Source: Paraburkholderia sp. CNPSo 3274 (GTDB lineage Bacteria; Pseudomonadota; Gammaproteobacteria; Burkholderiales; Burkholderiaceae). Taken from it: a stretch of 64,000 bases of DNA. This document shows, one piece after another, positions 25,338 through 33,942 of the stretch (within the stretch, counting starts at the first letter, position 1; every line of letters begins with the position of its first letter). The DNA lies in contig NZ_JAMBPR010000002.1 of NCBI RefSeq assembly GCF_024206475.1, positions 186,001-250,000 of the forward strand, given 5' to 3'. A program made the translations under genes and the position numbers. The notes beneath the pieces were generated by a model that worked only from the letters and a program-made list of their open reading frames with translations, searched no databases and was not told the origin of the DNA.

Positions 25338-26515
25338 ACGCCTGCGCGCGCCGCCTGCGCGGCTACGCCAGAGGGCTAGTGCCGCATGGCTACCTGGCCT
25401 TGCTGCTGGTGATCGACGGCCTGCTGCTGGTGCGCCCGGTCGCGCAGAAAGCGCTCGAACACGCGCGCGGCAACTGGTTCGACGACTGGATCACGCTCAT
25501 CAACGCGTTCGGCGTGCTCGCGCTGCCCCAGGCGCTCGTTGCGACCGGCCTCACGATGATGTCGTTCGGCATCGCGCTGCGCGCGCGCGTGGCGTGGGTG
25601 CTATCACTGGTGCTGCTTGCCGGCGCAGCCAGCATCTGCCTGTGGGGCGACTATCGCAGCCACGCGCTCGCCGGCTTCTCGCTCGCACTGGCCTGCGCGC
25701 TCATCTACTACTGGCGCCGCTTCGATCGCGCGAGCGTCGCCGTGGGCTCGCTGTTCGCGTTCCTGAGCATTGGCTCGTTGGTCGTCTATGCGGTGTTCGG
25801 CTCGCTGTATCTCGGCGACGATTTCGACCCGCCTATCCGCAACCTCGTCACGGCGTTCTACTTCTCGATCGTGTCGATGTCCACCGTCGGCTACGGCGAT
25901 ATCGTGCCGCGCTCGGACACCGCGCGGCTTTTCACGGCGTCGATCATCGTGCTAGGCATCACCGTGTTCGCGACTTCGATCAGCGCCGTGATCGGGCCCG
26001 TGATCGGCGGCCATTTGAAACGCATCGTGAAGGGAGGCATTTCCAACGTGACCCGCAAGAACCACTATCTGATCGTCGGCGCCTCGCCGCTCGCGCATAG
26101 CGTGTACGCGGGGCTCCTCAAGCGCGGCTACGCGGCGACCGTGATCGTCGCGCCGAATACACCGCACAACTATCCGCCGCAGGCGGATCTCATCATCGGC
26201 GATGCGAGCGACACCGCCACGCTGCACGACGCGGGCGCCGAAACCGCGCTCGCCGCACTCGCGCTACGCTCGGACGACGCCGAGAACGCCTTCGTGATTC
26301 TCGCGATCAAGGAGATCGCGCCGAAGGTGCGCACCGTGGCGCTCGTCAACGACAGCCGCAACCTGCAGCGGCTGCGTCTTTTGCAGCCAGATATGGTGTT
26401 TTCGCCCCAACTGCTCGCGGGCGAACTGCTCGCGCGCACGCTCAACAACGAAACCATCGACAACACGCTGGTCGAACAGTTGCTGTTCGGCAAGAGCGCG
26501 GGCGGCGCAGCATAA
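25334..26515 (+). CDS. Two-helix K+ channel with RCK/TrkA-N domain (Kch-like)
   Basis: A 393-residue protein. About six membrane helices occupy the first 230 residues, ending in a pore loop with the K+ selectivity filter STVGYGD. A cytoplasmic RCK (TrkA-N) domain starts at KNHYLIVGASPLAHSVYAGL, with the acidic IIGDASD at the nucleotide site. It resembles E. coli Kch in architecture. Its ATGA overlap with mscS suggests joint control of ion and solute release. It ends nine bases from a convergent gene. Confidence 0.9.
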   Translation: MNACARRLRGYARGLVPHGYLALLLVIDGLLLVRPVAQKALEHARGNWFDDWITLINAFGVLALPQALVATGLTMMSFGIALRARVAWVLSLVLLAGAASICLWGDYRSHALAGFSLALACALIYYWRRFDRASVAVGSLFAFLSIGSLVVYAVFGSLYLGDDFDPPIRNLVTAFYFSIVSMSTVGYGDIVPRSDTARLFTASIIVLGITVFATSISAVIGPVIGGHLKRIVKGGISNVTRKNHYLIVGASPLAHSVYAGLLKRGYAATVIVAPNTPHNYPPQADLIIGDASDTATLHDAGAETALAALALRSDDAENAFVILAIKEIAPKVRTVALVNDSRNLQRLRLLQPDMVFSPQLLAGELLARTLNNETIDNTLVEQLLFGKSAGGAA

Positions 26516-26524
26516 GCTTGCGCA

Positions 26525-27100
26525 CTAAGGCGCTGGCAAGCGCCGGAACAGCGTGGGATAGTCGATCACGAGCCCATCTTCGTCCACGCGCAGGTTCGCC
26601 GTGAAGTCGCGAAAGATGCCCTCGTAACGGTATTCACGATCGCGCTCGATGCAGACATAGGCCTGCTCGGCGGGCTTTGGCTCCAGCTCGGGCGCGGCGA
26701 TGTACACCACGCGAATCGGCTGGCGCTCGCCGCGCGCGAGGCCCAGACGCCGGATCGGCAGCGTGTTCGTGTACGGCGTCGCGGCAATGTCGATGTCGAT
26801 GCAGCCGTTGAGCGCTTCCAGCGCGCGCCCCTCGCCGTCTCGCCAATGGCCCAGGCCGTCGCTGTGGAGCACGAGCGAGCGGCCGCCCATCACGCGAAAC
26901 GCCGCCCAGCGCACGCGCCACTGCGCGTCGCACTCGATGGCGTAGCACAGGCCATAAGATTTGCCGTAGCGCTCGCCGACGACGACGCTTTCCGCACGGA
27001 TCGTGTCGCCTGTTTCGCCAAACTTCGGGCCGCAATGCGCATCGAACGCCAGATGCTCGATACCCTCGCCCGTCTCGGATGCCCAACGCACTTCACGCAT
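26525..27100 (-). CDS. Putative glycolipid-binding family protein
   Basis: A 191-residue soluble protein of the family named for putative glycolipid binding, recognised by REVRWASETGEGIEHLAF, GERYGKSYGLCYAIECDAQW, HSDGLGHWRDGEGRALEALN and CIDIDIAATPYTNTLPIRRL. No signal peptide or membrane segment is visible, so it is probably cytoplasmic. The biochemical role of the family is not well established. It is convergent with the K+ channel gene and divergent from the urea transporter gene. Confidence 0.8.
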   Translation of the reverse strand: MREVRWASETGEGIEHLAFDAHCGPKFGETGDTIRAESVVVGERYGKSYGLCYAIECDAQWRVRWAAFRVMGGRSLVLHSDGLGHWRDGEGRALEALNGCIDIDIAATPYTNTLPIRRLGLARGERQPIRVVYIAAPELEPKPAEQAYVCIERDREYRYEGIFRDFTANLRVDEDGLVIDYPTLFRRLPAP

Positions 27101-27318
27101 CGTTCGCCTCGCTTTCAGTGATGGTCACCGTGACCGCCGTGCACGTATCGTAACGCCGCAGGCAAAACCGGCTCGCTAACGCGCCTCGCCGGCAAATAGC
27201 GACTATCAACGCGCGCGCATGCGCGAAGCGGTCTGCATCGCCTATGCTCGCATTCTGGCCGGCCGTGCGCCTCGCACCGGGGCCGCACTCGCCCGTACCC
27301 GCACGCCACGCCTTCGCC

Positions 27319-28263
27319 ATGTCCACCCGATTTTCCGCCGCTTCCGGCGACACTGCCGATACCGCCGCTGTCAGCGCGCTTCTGCGCAGCCTCGGCCAGA
27401 TCGTGCTGCAATCGCACGCGGGAACGGGCGCGTGCCTGTTTGCGGCGCTCGCGCTCACCGACTGGCGGCTGGCTTTCGCCGCCCTGCTCGGCGCCGCTGC
27501 GGCCAACGTCTGCGCGCTCGTGGCGGGCCACGCCGAAACGGCGATCCACGATGGCCTCGCAGGCTACAACGGCGCGCTCGCGGCGCTCGCGGCGTTCACC
27601 TTCGTCGGCGATGCGGGCACGGCGGCCGCGCTTGCGCTCATCGCGGGCGGCGCGAGCGCGTGGATCGCCGGGCCGTTGAACCGCCGTCTCGCTCGCGCCC
27701 GGCTCGGCCTGTATTCCGCGCCCTGCCTCATCGCGACCTGGATCTGGCTGCCGCTGCACCCCGGCAACGCCCCCATCGCCAGCGCAATCGCCGCAGCACC
27801 GCTTTCCTCACACGGCACACCGCTTGCGGCCGCCGCACACGCCGCCGCCGGCGTGTTGAGCGGCCTCGCGCAAACCACCTTCGCATCGGGCGCGGCGGCG
27901 GGCCTATGCGTGCTCGCGGGTATCGCCTGGTCGTCGCGGCGCGCAGCAGCCTACGCGCTCGGCGGCGCGGCGCTCGCGAGCGCGCTCGAACTCGCGTGCG
28001 GCGCGAGCCCGGACGCCTTCGGCGCGGGCTTTGCGGGCTTCAACGGCGCGCTCGCCGCACTCGCGGTCTGCGCGCTCGGCACACGCGCCGCGATCTGTGC
28101 GACCATGCTCGCCGCGGCCCTGCATCTGGCCGCCGTGCGCTGCGGACTGCCCGCGCTGACCGCACCGTTCGTGCTGGCAAGCTGGAGCGTGCACGCGGCG
28201 GCGCGACGCCTGCGCGCGCAATCTGCGTCATCCACGCCGTCTGAAGAGTCCATCGTCCGCTGA
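27319..28263 (+). CDS. Urea transporter (UT family)
   Basis: A 314-residue channel-like transporter from ATG 27319; an in-frame ATG at 27244 would add 25 residues. Two homologous halves are seen, each with the family signature: GLAGYNGALAALAAFTF and GFAGFNGALAALAVCAL. About ten hydrophobic helices are present. UT proteins let urea or related amides cross the inner membrane. No urease genes lie nearby; the gene is followed after ten bases by an aldolase gene and then a tautomerase gene, which is an unusual context. Confidence 0.85.
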   Translation: MSTRFSAASGDTADTAAVSALLRSLGQIVLQSHAGTGACLFAALALTDWRLAFAALLGAAAANVCALVAGHAETAIHDGLAGYNGALAALAAFTFVGDAGTAAALALIAGGASAWIAGPLNRRLARARLGLYSAPCLIATWIWLPLHPGNAPIASAIAAAPLSSHGTPLAAAAHAAAGVLSGLAQTTFASGAAAGLCVLAGIAWSSRRAAAYALGGAALASALELACGASPDAFGAGFAGFNGALAALAVCALGTRAAICATMLAAALHLAAVRCGLPALTAPFVLASWSVHAAARRLRAQSASSTPSEESIVR

Positions 28264-28273
28264 AGGAATCGCC

Positions 28274-29050
28274 ATGTCTTTCGCCCATCGCCCGACGAGC
28301 ACCTGCGCCGAGACCGCGCCGCGCTCCGCCGCCGAGCAGCAACTGCGCGTCGATCTCGCCGCCGCTTACCGCCTCATCGCGCTCAACGGCTGGGACGACC
28401 TCATCTACACGCACGTCTCCGCCGCCGTACCGGGCGAGGCGGGCCGCTTCCTCATCAATCCGTTCGGCCTCGCCTTCGACGAAGTGCGCGCCTCGAACCT
28501 CGTGAAGATCGACACCGAAGGCCGTATCGTCGGCGAAAGCGAGCATCCCGTGAACGCCACCGGCTTCGCGCTGCACGCGGCCGTCCATCTCGCGCGGCCC
28601 GACGCCGTGTGCGTGATGCATCTGCACAATACAGCGGGCATCGCCGTATCGATGCAGCGCGACGGCCTCTTGCCCGCCTCGCAGCACGCGCTGCGTTTTT
28701 ACGGCCAGCTTGCATGGCACGACTACGAAGGCCTCGCCTTCACGCCCGCCGAAGGCACGCGCCTCACGGCAAGCCTGGGCGCGCACCCGGCCATGCTGCT
28801 GCGCAATCACGGCACGCTCACCACCGGCCGCACGGTGGCCGAAGCCTATGTGCTGATGGCGACGCTCGTCAAGGGCTGCGAAATCCAGTTGCAGGCGCAG
28901 GCCGGCGGCGTGCCGCTCGTCGTGCCGCCGCCCGAGGTGGCCGAACGCACGGCCGAGCAGTTGCGCGACGACGGCGCGATCGAAGGCGTGCTCGAATGGC
29001 CGGCGCTGCTGCGCAAGCTCGATCGCATCGATTCGTCATACCGCGACTGA
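28274..29050 (+). CDS. Class II aldolase/adducin family protein
   Basis: A 258-residue cytoplasmic protein of the fuculose-phosphate aldolase/adducin fold. Zinc ligands fit the HxH in VMHLHNTAG and the His in LLRNHGTL, with NGWDDLIYTHVSAAVPG near the N-terminus. Members cleave or decarboxylate phosphorylated or free hydroxy-acids; this un-phosphorylated-substrate subgroup is common in proteobacteria and poorly assigned. It lies ten bases after the urea transporter and 44 bases before a tautomerase, so the three are probably one operon. Confidence 0.87.
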   Translation: MSFAHRPTSTCAETAPRSAAEQQLRVDLAAAYRLIALNGWDDLIYTHVSAAVPGEAGRFLINPFGLAFDEVRASNLVKIDTEGRIVGESEHPVNATGFALHAAVHLARPDAVCVMHLHNTAGIAVSMQRDGLLPASQHALRFYGQLAWHDYEGLAFTPAEGTRLTASLGAHPAMLLRNHGTLTTGRTVAEAYVLMATLVKGCEIQLQAQAGGVPLVVPPPEVAERTAEQLRDDGAIEGVLEWPALLRKLDRIDSSYRD

Positions 29051-29094
29051 TCGCGCCAATTCCATCGCCTCGCCAACTTTTCAAGGAGACCCGC

Positions 29095-29283
29095 ATGCCG
29101 ACATTCCACATCGAAATGTTCGAAGGCCGCAGCGTCGAACAAAAACGCCAGCTCGCCGCCGCCTTGACCGAGACCACGTGCAAGGTGCTCGGCGTCGAGC
29201 CGCAATCCGTCGACATCATCTTTCACGACGTGAAGCCGGAAAACTGGGCGACGGCGGGCAAGCTGTGGAGCGATCCGCGCTGA
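29095..29283 (+). CDS. 4-oxalocrotonate tautomerase family enzyme
   Basis: A 62-residue protein beginning MPTFHIEMFEGRS. Pro2 becomes the N-terminal catalytic base after Met removal, and FEGRSVEQKRQLAAAL is the usual helix. AAGGAG lies seven bases upstream. Such small tautomerases form hexamers and convert enol to keto forms of dicarboxylates. Its place behind the aldolase suggests the two act on one carbon skeleton, but the pathway is unknown. Confidence 0.9.
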   Translation: MPTFHIEMFEGRSVEQKRQLAAALTETTCKVLGVEPQSVDIIFHDVKPENWATAGKLWSDPR

Positions 29284-29691
29284 CGCCGCCACTTCTATCG
29301 CATTCCTTATCTTTTCCGCCTGGCGTCGCACGCACTGCTCGCGCCGCCAGGCGCGCCTGAATTCTCCCCGCACGATTCCTCACGCCTCACGCCGAGGCAC
29401 ATTGCCGCACCCCATGCGGCTGCGCGGTGTATTGACGCAGCGCAACACCGTTCGCACATCCCCTCTGCACAACGAGCGCTTAATCTAAATTGATCTGTAT
29501 CAATGCGTTAGCGCATGTTTTGGTCTTGTTGATATTGACGACTGCGACACGCTGGCGCACGTCGCAGCGCAGCAAAACCTTCGCCGTTCCCCTACGCTTA
29601 CGTCCATCGCAAGCAAGCGCAGCGCCCCCACTGCCACGCCGTGCGACGTTTCTCCCGCGCTTTTCCCGGTAAGCAAGCAACAGGCACGCAT
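29284..29691. other. Intergenic region upstream of the bd oxidase operon
   Basis: This 408 bp gap holds no supported gene. The first 150 bp is GC-rich; a short stem around 29400-29440 is possible. The part from about 29480 is AT-richer and carries the ANR/FNR site. About 150 bp lies between that area and the cydA start, giving a long leader. Confidence 0.6.
29490..29503. promoter_or_regulatory. ANR/FNR binding site
   Basis: TTGATCTGTATCAA, an exact match to the TTGAT-N4-ATCAA consensus. It is about 190 bp upstream of cydA. It implies oxygen-dependent control of the bd oxidase; whether it activates or represses depends on the transcription start, which I cannot place. Confidence 0.8.
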
Positions 29692-31131
29692 ATGCACACG
29701 TCACTTTCCGCCTTCGACCTGGCCCGGCTGCAGTTCGCCTTCACCGTCTCGTTTCATATCGTCTTTCCGGCGCTCTCCATCGGCCTCGCGAGTTTCATCG
29801 CCGTGCTCGAAGCCTGCTGGCTCAAAACGCGCCAACCGTTCTACAAGGACCTCTGCCTCTTCTGGTCGAAGGTCTTCGCCGTGGCATTCGGTATGGGCGT
29901 CGTGTCCGGCGTCGTCATGAGCTATGAGTTCGGCACCAACTGGTCGGGCTTTTCGTCGTTCGCGGGCCCCATCACCGGACCGCTGCTGATGTACGAAGTC
30001 ATGACCGCGTTCTTTCTCGAAGCGGGCTTCCTCGGCATCATGCTGTTCGGCTGGAACCGCGTGAGCCCGCGCGCCCACTTCGGCGCGACGCTGATGGTCG
30101 CCATCGGCACGCTCATTTCCACGTTCTGGATCCTCGCCTCGAATAGCTGGATGCAGACGCCGCAAGGCTTCAAGGTCGTCGATGGTCACGTCGTGCCGGT
30201 GGACTGGTTCAAGGTCATCTTCAATCCGTCGTTCCCGTACCGTCTCGCGCACATGGCGATCGCCGCATTCATCGTGGCCGCGCTCGTCGTGGCCGCGAGC
30301 GGCGCATGGCATCTGCTCAAGGGGCGGCGCGACCCCGCCATCAAGAAGATGTTCTCGATGGCGCTCGGCCTGCTGCTCGTGCTCGCGCCGGTGCAAGCCT
30401 TCGTGGGCGATGCGCACGGCCTGAACACACGCGAATATCAGCCCGCCAAGATCGCCGCGATCGAAGGCATTTGGGATACCGAACAAGGCGGCACGGCGCT
30501 CAATCTGTTCGGCATTCCCGACATGCAGGCCGAGACGACGCGCTACGCCGTTTCCATTCCCCACCTGGGCAGCTTGATCCTCACGCATAGCTGGGACGGC
30601 GAGATCAAGGGACTCAAGTCCTTCCCCGCCGACGAGCGGCCCAATTCGCCACTGCTGTTCTGGAGCTTCCGCGTCATGGTCGGCTTAGGGATCCTGATGA
30701 TTCTGCTCGGTGTGATCGGCTGGGTGCTGCGCCGCCGTGGCACGCTCTACGAATCGCGCGGTTTCCAGCGCTTCGTGCTCGCCATGGGACCGACGGGCTT
30801 CATCACGCTGCTCGCGGGCTGGGTCACGACCGAAGCCGGCCGTCAGCCGTGGGTCGTCTACGGCGTGATGCGCACGGCGCAAGCGGTGTCGCCGCTCACG
30901 GCGCAACAGGTGGGCATTTCGCTGATGGCGTTCGTGGCGGTGTACTTCCTCGTGTTCGGCACGGGCATTTACTACCTGCTCAAGCTTCTGCGCAAGGGTC
31001 CTGCTCTGCCCGACACCAAGCCACATTCGCCCCACGAGCCCCGTGAACCGCGTGTGGCGCACCCTGCGCTCACCGTGAGTCAGACCGCACGCCGCCCCAT
31101 GTCCGCCGCCGATCAGCTGATCGACGCCTGA
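29692..31131 (+). CDS. cydA: Cytochrome bd (cyanide-insensitive) quinol oxidase subunit I
   Basis: A 479-residue integral membrane subunit of bd-type terminal oxidase that carries the hemes and oxidises quinol while reducing O2 to water. ATG 29692 gives DLARLQFAFTVSFHIVFPAL, whose His near residue 19 is the high-spin heme ligand; GRQPWVVYG is a family signature. The shorter length and short Q-loop region fit the CioA subgroup more than E. coli CydA. It is the first gene of a three-gene operon with cydB and a DUF2474 peptide, downstream of an exact ANR/FNR site. Confidence 0.93.
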   Translation: MHTSLSAFDLARLQFAFTVSFHIVFPALSIGLASFIAVLEACWLKTRQPFYKDLCLFWSKVFAVAFGMGVVSGVVMSYEFGTNWSGFSSFAGPITGPLLMYEVMTAFFLEAGFLGIMLFGWNRVSPRAHFGATLMVAIGTLISTFWILASNSWMQTPQGFKVVDGHVVPVDWFKVIFNPSFPYRLAHMAIAAFIVAALVVAASGAWHLLKGRRDPAIKKMFSMALGLLLVLAPVQAFVGDAHGLNTREYQPAKIAAIEGIWDTEQGGTALNLFGIPDMQAETTRYAVSIPHLGSLILTHSWDGEIKGLKSFPADERPNSPLLFWSFRVMVGLGILMILLGVIGWVLRRRGTLYESRGFQRFVLAMGPTGFITLLAGWVTTEAGRQPWVVYGVMRTAQAVSPLTAQQVGISLMAFVAVYFLVFGTGIYYLLKLLRKGPALPDTKPHSPHEPREPRVAHPALTVSQTARRPMSAADQLIDA

Positions 31132-31168
31132 GGCTCCCCGCATTCATCGTTACGAGGCTAGCAAGCAA

Positions 31169-32173
31169 ATGGATGTCACCGTCATCTGGGCCGCGATCAT
31201 CGCGCTCGGCGTTCTTCTCTACGTGGTGCTGGACGGCTTCGATCTCGGCATCGGCATCGTGTTTCCACTCTTTCCCGACGAGGAAGAGCGCGATCTCATG
31301 ATGAACACGGTCGCCCCCGTGTGGGACGGCAACGAGACCTGGCTCGTGCTCGGCGGCGCGGGGCTTTTCGCCGTGTTCCCCGTGGTGTACTCGACCGTGC
31401 TTTCCGCACTCTACCTGCCGCTCGTGTTCATGCTCGCGTGCCTGATATTCCGCGGCGTGTCGTTCGAGATTCGCGCCAAGGCCAATCGCACGAAGCATCT
31501 GTGGGACCTCGCGTTCATTGGCGGCTCGACGGGCGCGGCGTTCTTCCAGGGCATCGCGCTCGGCGCATTCCTGCAAGGCATCCCGATGGACGGTGGCCAG
31601 TTCGCCGGCGACGCATTCGGCTGGCTCACGCCCTTCAGCCTGCTCTCGGGCTTCGGGCTGGTCGCGACCTATGCGTTGCTCGGCTGCTGCTGGCTCGTCG
31701 CGAAGACCGAGGGTGACCTGCAGCGCCGCCTGCGCAAGCTCGTTTGGCCGCTCACGGTCATGCTGCTCGGCTTCATCGCGCTCGTGAGCCTGTGGACGCC
31801 GCTGCAGGACCCGGCCATCGCCGAACGCTGGTTCCGTTCGGGCCTCTTCTGGCGTCTCGCGCCAGTGCCGCTGCTCGTGCTCGCCTGCGCCGCGTGGATG
31901 CGCTGGGCCGTGCATGCGCGCCATCACAAGACGCCCTTTATCGCGGCCATCGGGCTCGTGCTGCTCGGCTATGCGGGCCTGCTCGTGAGCCTGTGGCCCT
32001 ACGCGATTCCGCAGGGCCTCACGCTGTGGGAAGCCGCCGCGCCGCGCGAGAGCCAGATGTTCACGCTCGCGGGCGCAGCGTTCATTCTGCCGATCATCCT
32101 TGCGTACACGATGCTCGGTTACTGGGTTTTTAGAGGCAAGGTGCGTCATGGCGACACCCATCACTACCACTAA
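31169..32173 (+). CDS. cydB: Cytochrome bd quinol oxidase subunit II
   Basis: A 334-residue membrane subunit with about eight helices. It starts MDVTVIWAAIIALGVLLYVV, followed by LDGFDLGIGI and APVWDGNETWLVLGG, all typical of CydB/CioB. It pairs with subunit I and structures the heme site. It starts 37 bp after cydA and overlaps the DUF2474 gene by 26 bp. Confidence 0.94.
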   Translation: MDVTVIWAAIIALGVLLYVVLDGFDLGIGIVFPLFPDEEERDLMMNTVAPVWDGNETWLVLGGAGLFAVFPVVYSTVLSALYLPLVFMLACLIFRGVSFEIRAKANRTKHLWDLAFIGGSTGAAFFQGIALGAFLQGIPMDGGQFAGDAFGWLTPFSLLSGFGLVATYALLGCCWLVAKTEGDLQRRLRKLVWPLTVMLLGFIALVSLWTPLQDPAIAERWFRSGLFWRLAPVPLLVLACAAWMRWAVHARHHKTPFIAAIGLVLLGYAGLLVSLWPYAIPQGLTLWEAAAPRESQMFTLAGAAFILPIILAYTMLGYWVFRGKVRHGDTHHYH

Positions 32174-32303
32174 CATTGCGCGCCGGGCGCTGCCCGGCTG
32201 GCTCTGGTTCGTACTCCTCTGGTGTGCGGGCGTGGGCGCGGCCGTGTCGCTCGGGTTCGCGTTCAAGGTCTTCATGAACCTCACGCTGTTCGCCGTAAAG
32301 TGA
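32148..32303 (+). CDS. DUF2474 small membrane protein of the bd oxidase
   Basis: A 51-residue peptide with one membrane helix (LPGWLWFVLLWCAGVGAAVS), starting at ATG 32148 inside the end of cydB in another frame, after AGGCAAGG. DUF2474 proteins are found in bd oxidase operons of the Cio type and are presumed to be the counterpart of CydX, a subunit needed for oxidase assembly or stability. The overlap suggests translational coupling with cydB. Confidence 0.85.
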   Translation: MATPITTTNIARRALPGWLWFVLLWCAGVGAAVSLGFAFKVFMNLTLFAVK

Positions 32304-32388
32304 TTTGCGCAAGCGGATTTGCACGAGCGCGCTCGATTTCACGGCGCCGCGTTAGACTGTAGGCTCTCTGTCACCCGTGCGAAACCTC

Positions 32389-33168
32389 ATGCAACAGATG
32401 ACCTTCATGGAATGCGTCAAGCGCGCATGGGCGAGCGCCTGGCAGGCCGCCGTGCAAATGCCGTTTCTCGTCGTGGGGACCTTCGTGATCTACGCGGCGC
32501 TCGGCTGGTTCGGGCTCGCCGGGCGGCCCGTGCCGGCCGAAGGCGCGACGCCCTCCGCAGGGCTCATTGCGCTCGGCAATCTCGCCTCGCTCCTGAATTC
32601 GCTTGTCTACCTCTGGTTCACGCTCAAGATCTCGCGCTTCGTGCTGCTAGGCGAGCGCAGCGCGCCGCTCATGCCAGCCGGGGCCAAGCCGTTCCTGCGC
32701 ATTTTCGCGGTCGGCCTCATCCTGGCGGTCGCGCTCGGCGCATTCGCGCTCGTGCTGTGGGTCGTGCTGCGGCCGCAATACCAGGGCGGCGCGGCGTTCC
32801 TCTTTCTCGTGGTCATTGCGATCTGGATGTTCGTGGCGGTGCGCCTCTCGCTGCTCTTTCCGGCGCTTGCAGTCGGTAGCCCGATCGCCTTCGGCGCAGC
32901 ATGGCGCGACAGCCGCGGGCACTTCTGGAGCCTCTTTGGAGTCACCTTCGTCGCCGCGCTGCCCATCGCGGTGTGCGGCCTGCTCGTGCTGATCGGCATG
33001 GGCCTCGCAGGCGTCTCGCCCGAAATCGTGCGGCAGCCGGGTTGGCTCACCGCGCTCGCCATTGGCCAGAGCATCGGCAACATCGTGTTCGCGCTGCTCA
33101 CCACCACGGCGCTCGCCTGGCTCTATCGCCGTTACGCGCAAGCCCTGAGTTCGCCCGCCACGCGCTAG
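32389..33168 (+). CDS. Polytopic membrane protein of unknown function
   Basis: About 259 residues from ATG 32389 (GTG 32377 would add four). A short amphipathic N-terminus (TFMECVKRAWASAWQAAVQM) is followed by about six hydrophobic helices arranged as pairs. It recalls proteobacterial proteins annotated as membrane proteins with a glycerophosphoryl-diesterase-like or DUF-type helical domain, but I cannot name a family with confidence. It stands 85 bp after the bd oxidase operon and is convergent with a methyltransferase-like gene; a role in respiration is not shown. Confidence 0.75.
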   Translation: MQQMTFMECVKRAWASAWQAAVQMPFLVVGTFVIYAALGWFGLAGRPVPAEGATPSAGLIALGNLASLLNSLVYLWFTLKISRFVLLGERSAPLMPAGAKPFLRIFAVGLILAVALGAFALVLWVVLRPQYQGGAAFLFLVVIAIWMFVAVRLSLLFPALAVGSPIAFGAAWRDSRGHFWSLFGVTFVAALPIAVCGLLVLIGMGLAGVSPEIVRQPGWLTALAIGQSIGNIVFALLTTTALAWLYRRYAQALSSPATR

Positions 33169-33186
33169 TCTCGCACTACCTGTGCA

Positions 33187-33891
33187 CTACCATATGCCCG
33201 GCACGAAGCGATAACGCACGCGCGCCAGGTAGTCGCGGTAGCCGGGCAGATTCTCCGCGAGCGTCTGTTCTTCCCGCACCGCGCGATAGCCGATCCCCAC
33301 GACCATGAAGGGCACGCAAGCAAGCCCCCACCACGAACCGAGCATGAGCGGCGTGCCGGCGAGAAAGAGCAGCGCGAAGCCATACATTGGGTGACGCACG
33401 TAGGCATACGGGCCGGTGTCGCTGACCGTATGCCCGCGTTCGCTCTGAATCTTCACTACGGGCGCTGCAAAGCGGTTCGCCGCAAAGACCGCGCGCGTCG
33501 CGTAGATATCGACGAAGATGAAGATGGCGCCGAGCACACTGAGCCACAGCGGCACACGCGACCAGCCCATGCGCACGGCGTCGATTCCCATCAGGCACAG
33601 CCACGCGCAAAAACCCACTGAGACGCACCGCATGAACACGCGGTCCCACGGCTGCTGCGTGCGTTGCGCAAAGGGCGCGAGGCGCTCGACAAGGAGGCCC
33701 GGATCTTCGCGCCCAAGCCACAGGCCGATCCACACGCCGCACAACGCCCACTCGATGAGCCACAGCCACGCCCCCGTCCACGCCAGCGTACCCGCCGAAA
33801 CGAACAACAGCACGCCCATCAATCCGAACCAGACCACGACTTGCACGAACAGCTTCGCCATCAGCGCTTTCGTCATTTTCAGCTCGGTCAT
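33187..33891 (-). CDS. Isoprenylcysteine carboxyl methyltransferase-family membrane protein
   Basis: A 234-residue membrane protein with about six helices and the C-terminal methyltransferase signature GPYAYVRHPMYGFALLFLAG, followed by REEQTLAENLPGYRDYLARV. This is the ICMT/PEMT fold, which uses S-adenosylmethionine at the membrane. Bacterial members methylate lipids or unidentified substrates; no prenylated protein is expected. It lies 51 bp downstream of the arylamine acetyltransferase gene on the same strand and may share its transcript. Confidence 0.83.
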   Translation of the reverse strand: MTELKMTKALMAKLFVQVVVWFGLMGVLLFVSAGTLAWTGAWLWLIEWALCGVWIGLWLGREDPGLLVERLAPFAQRTQQPWDRVFMRCVSVGFCAWLCLMGIDAVRMGWSRVPLWLSVLGAIFIFVDIYATRAVFAANRFAAPVVKIQSERGHTVSDTGPYAYVRHPMYGFALLFLAGTPLMLGSWWGLACVPFMVVGIGYRAVREEQTLAENLPGYRDYLARVRYRFVPGIW

Positions 33892-33942
33892 GATGCCCTC
33901 CTTGCGCGCGGGCGCAGCGTCGCGTCGTACGCTGACTCGCGC

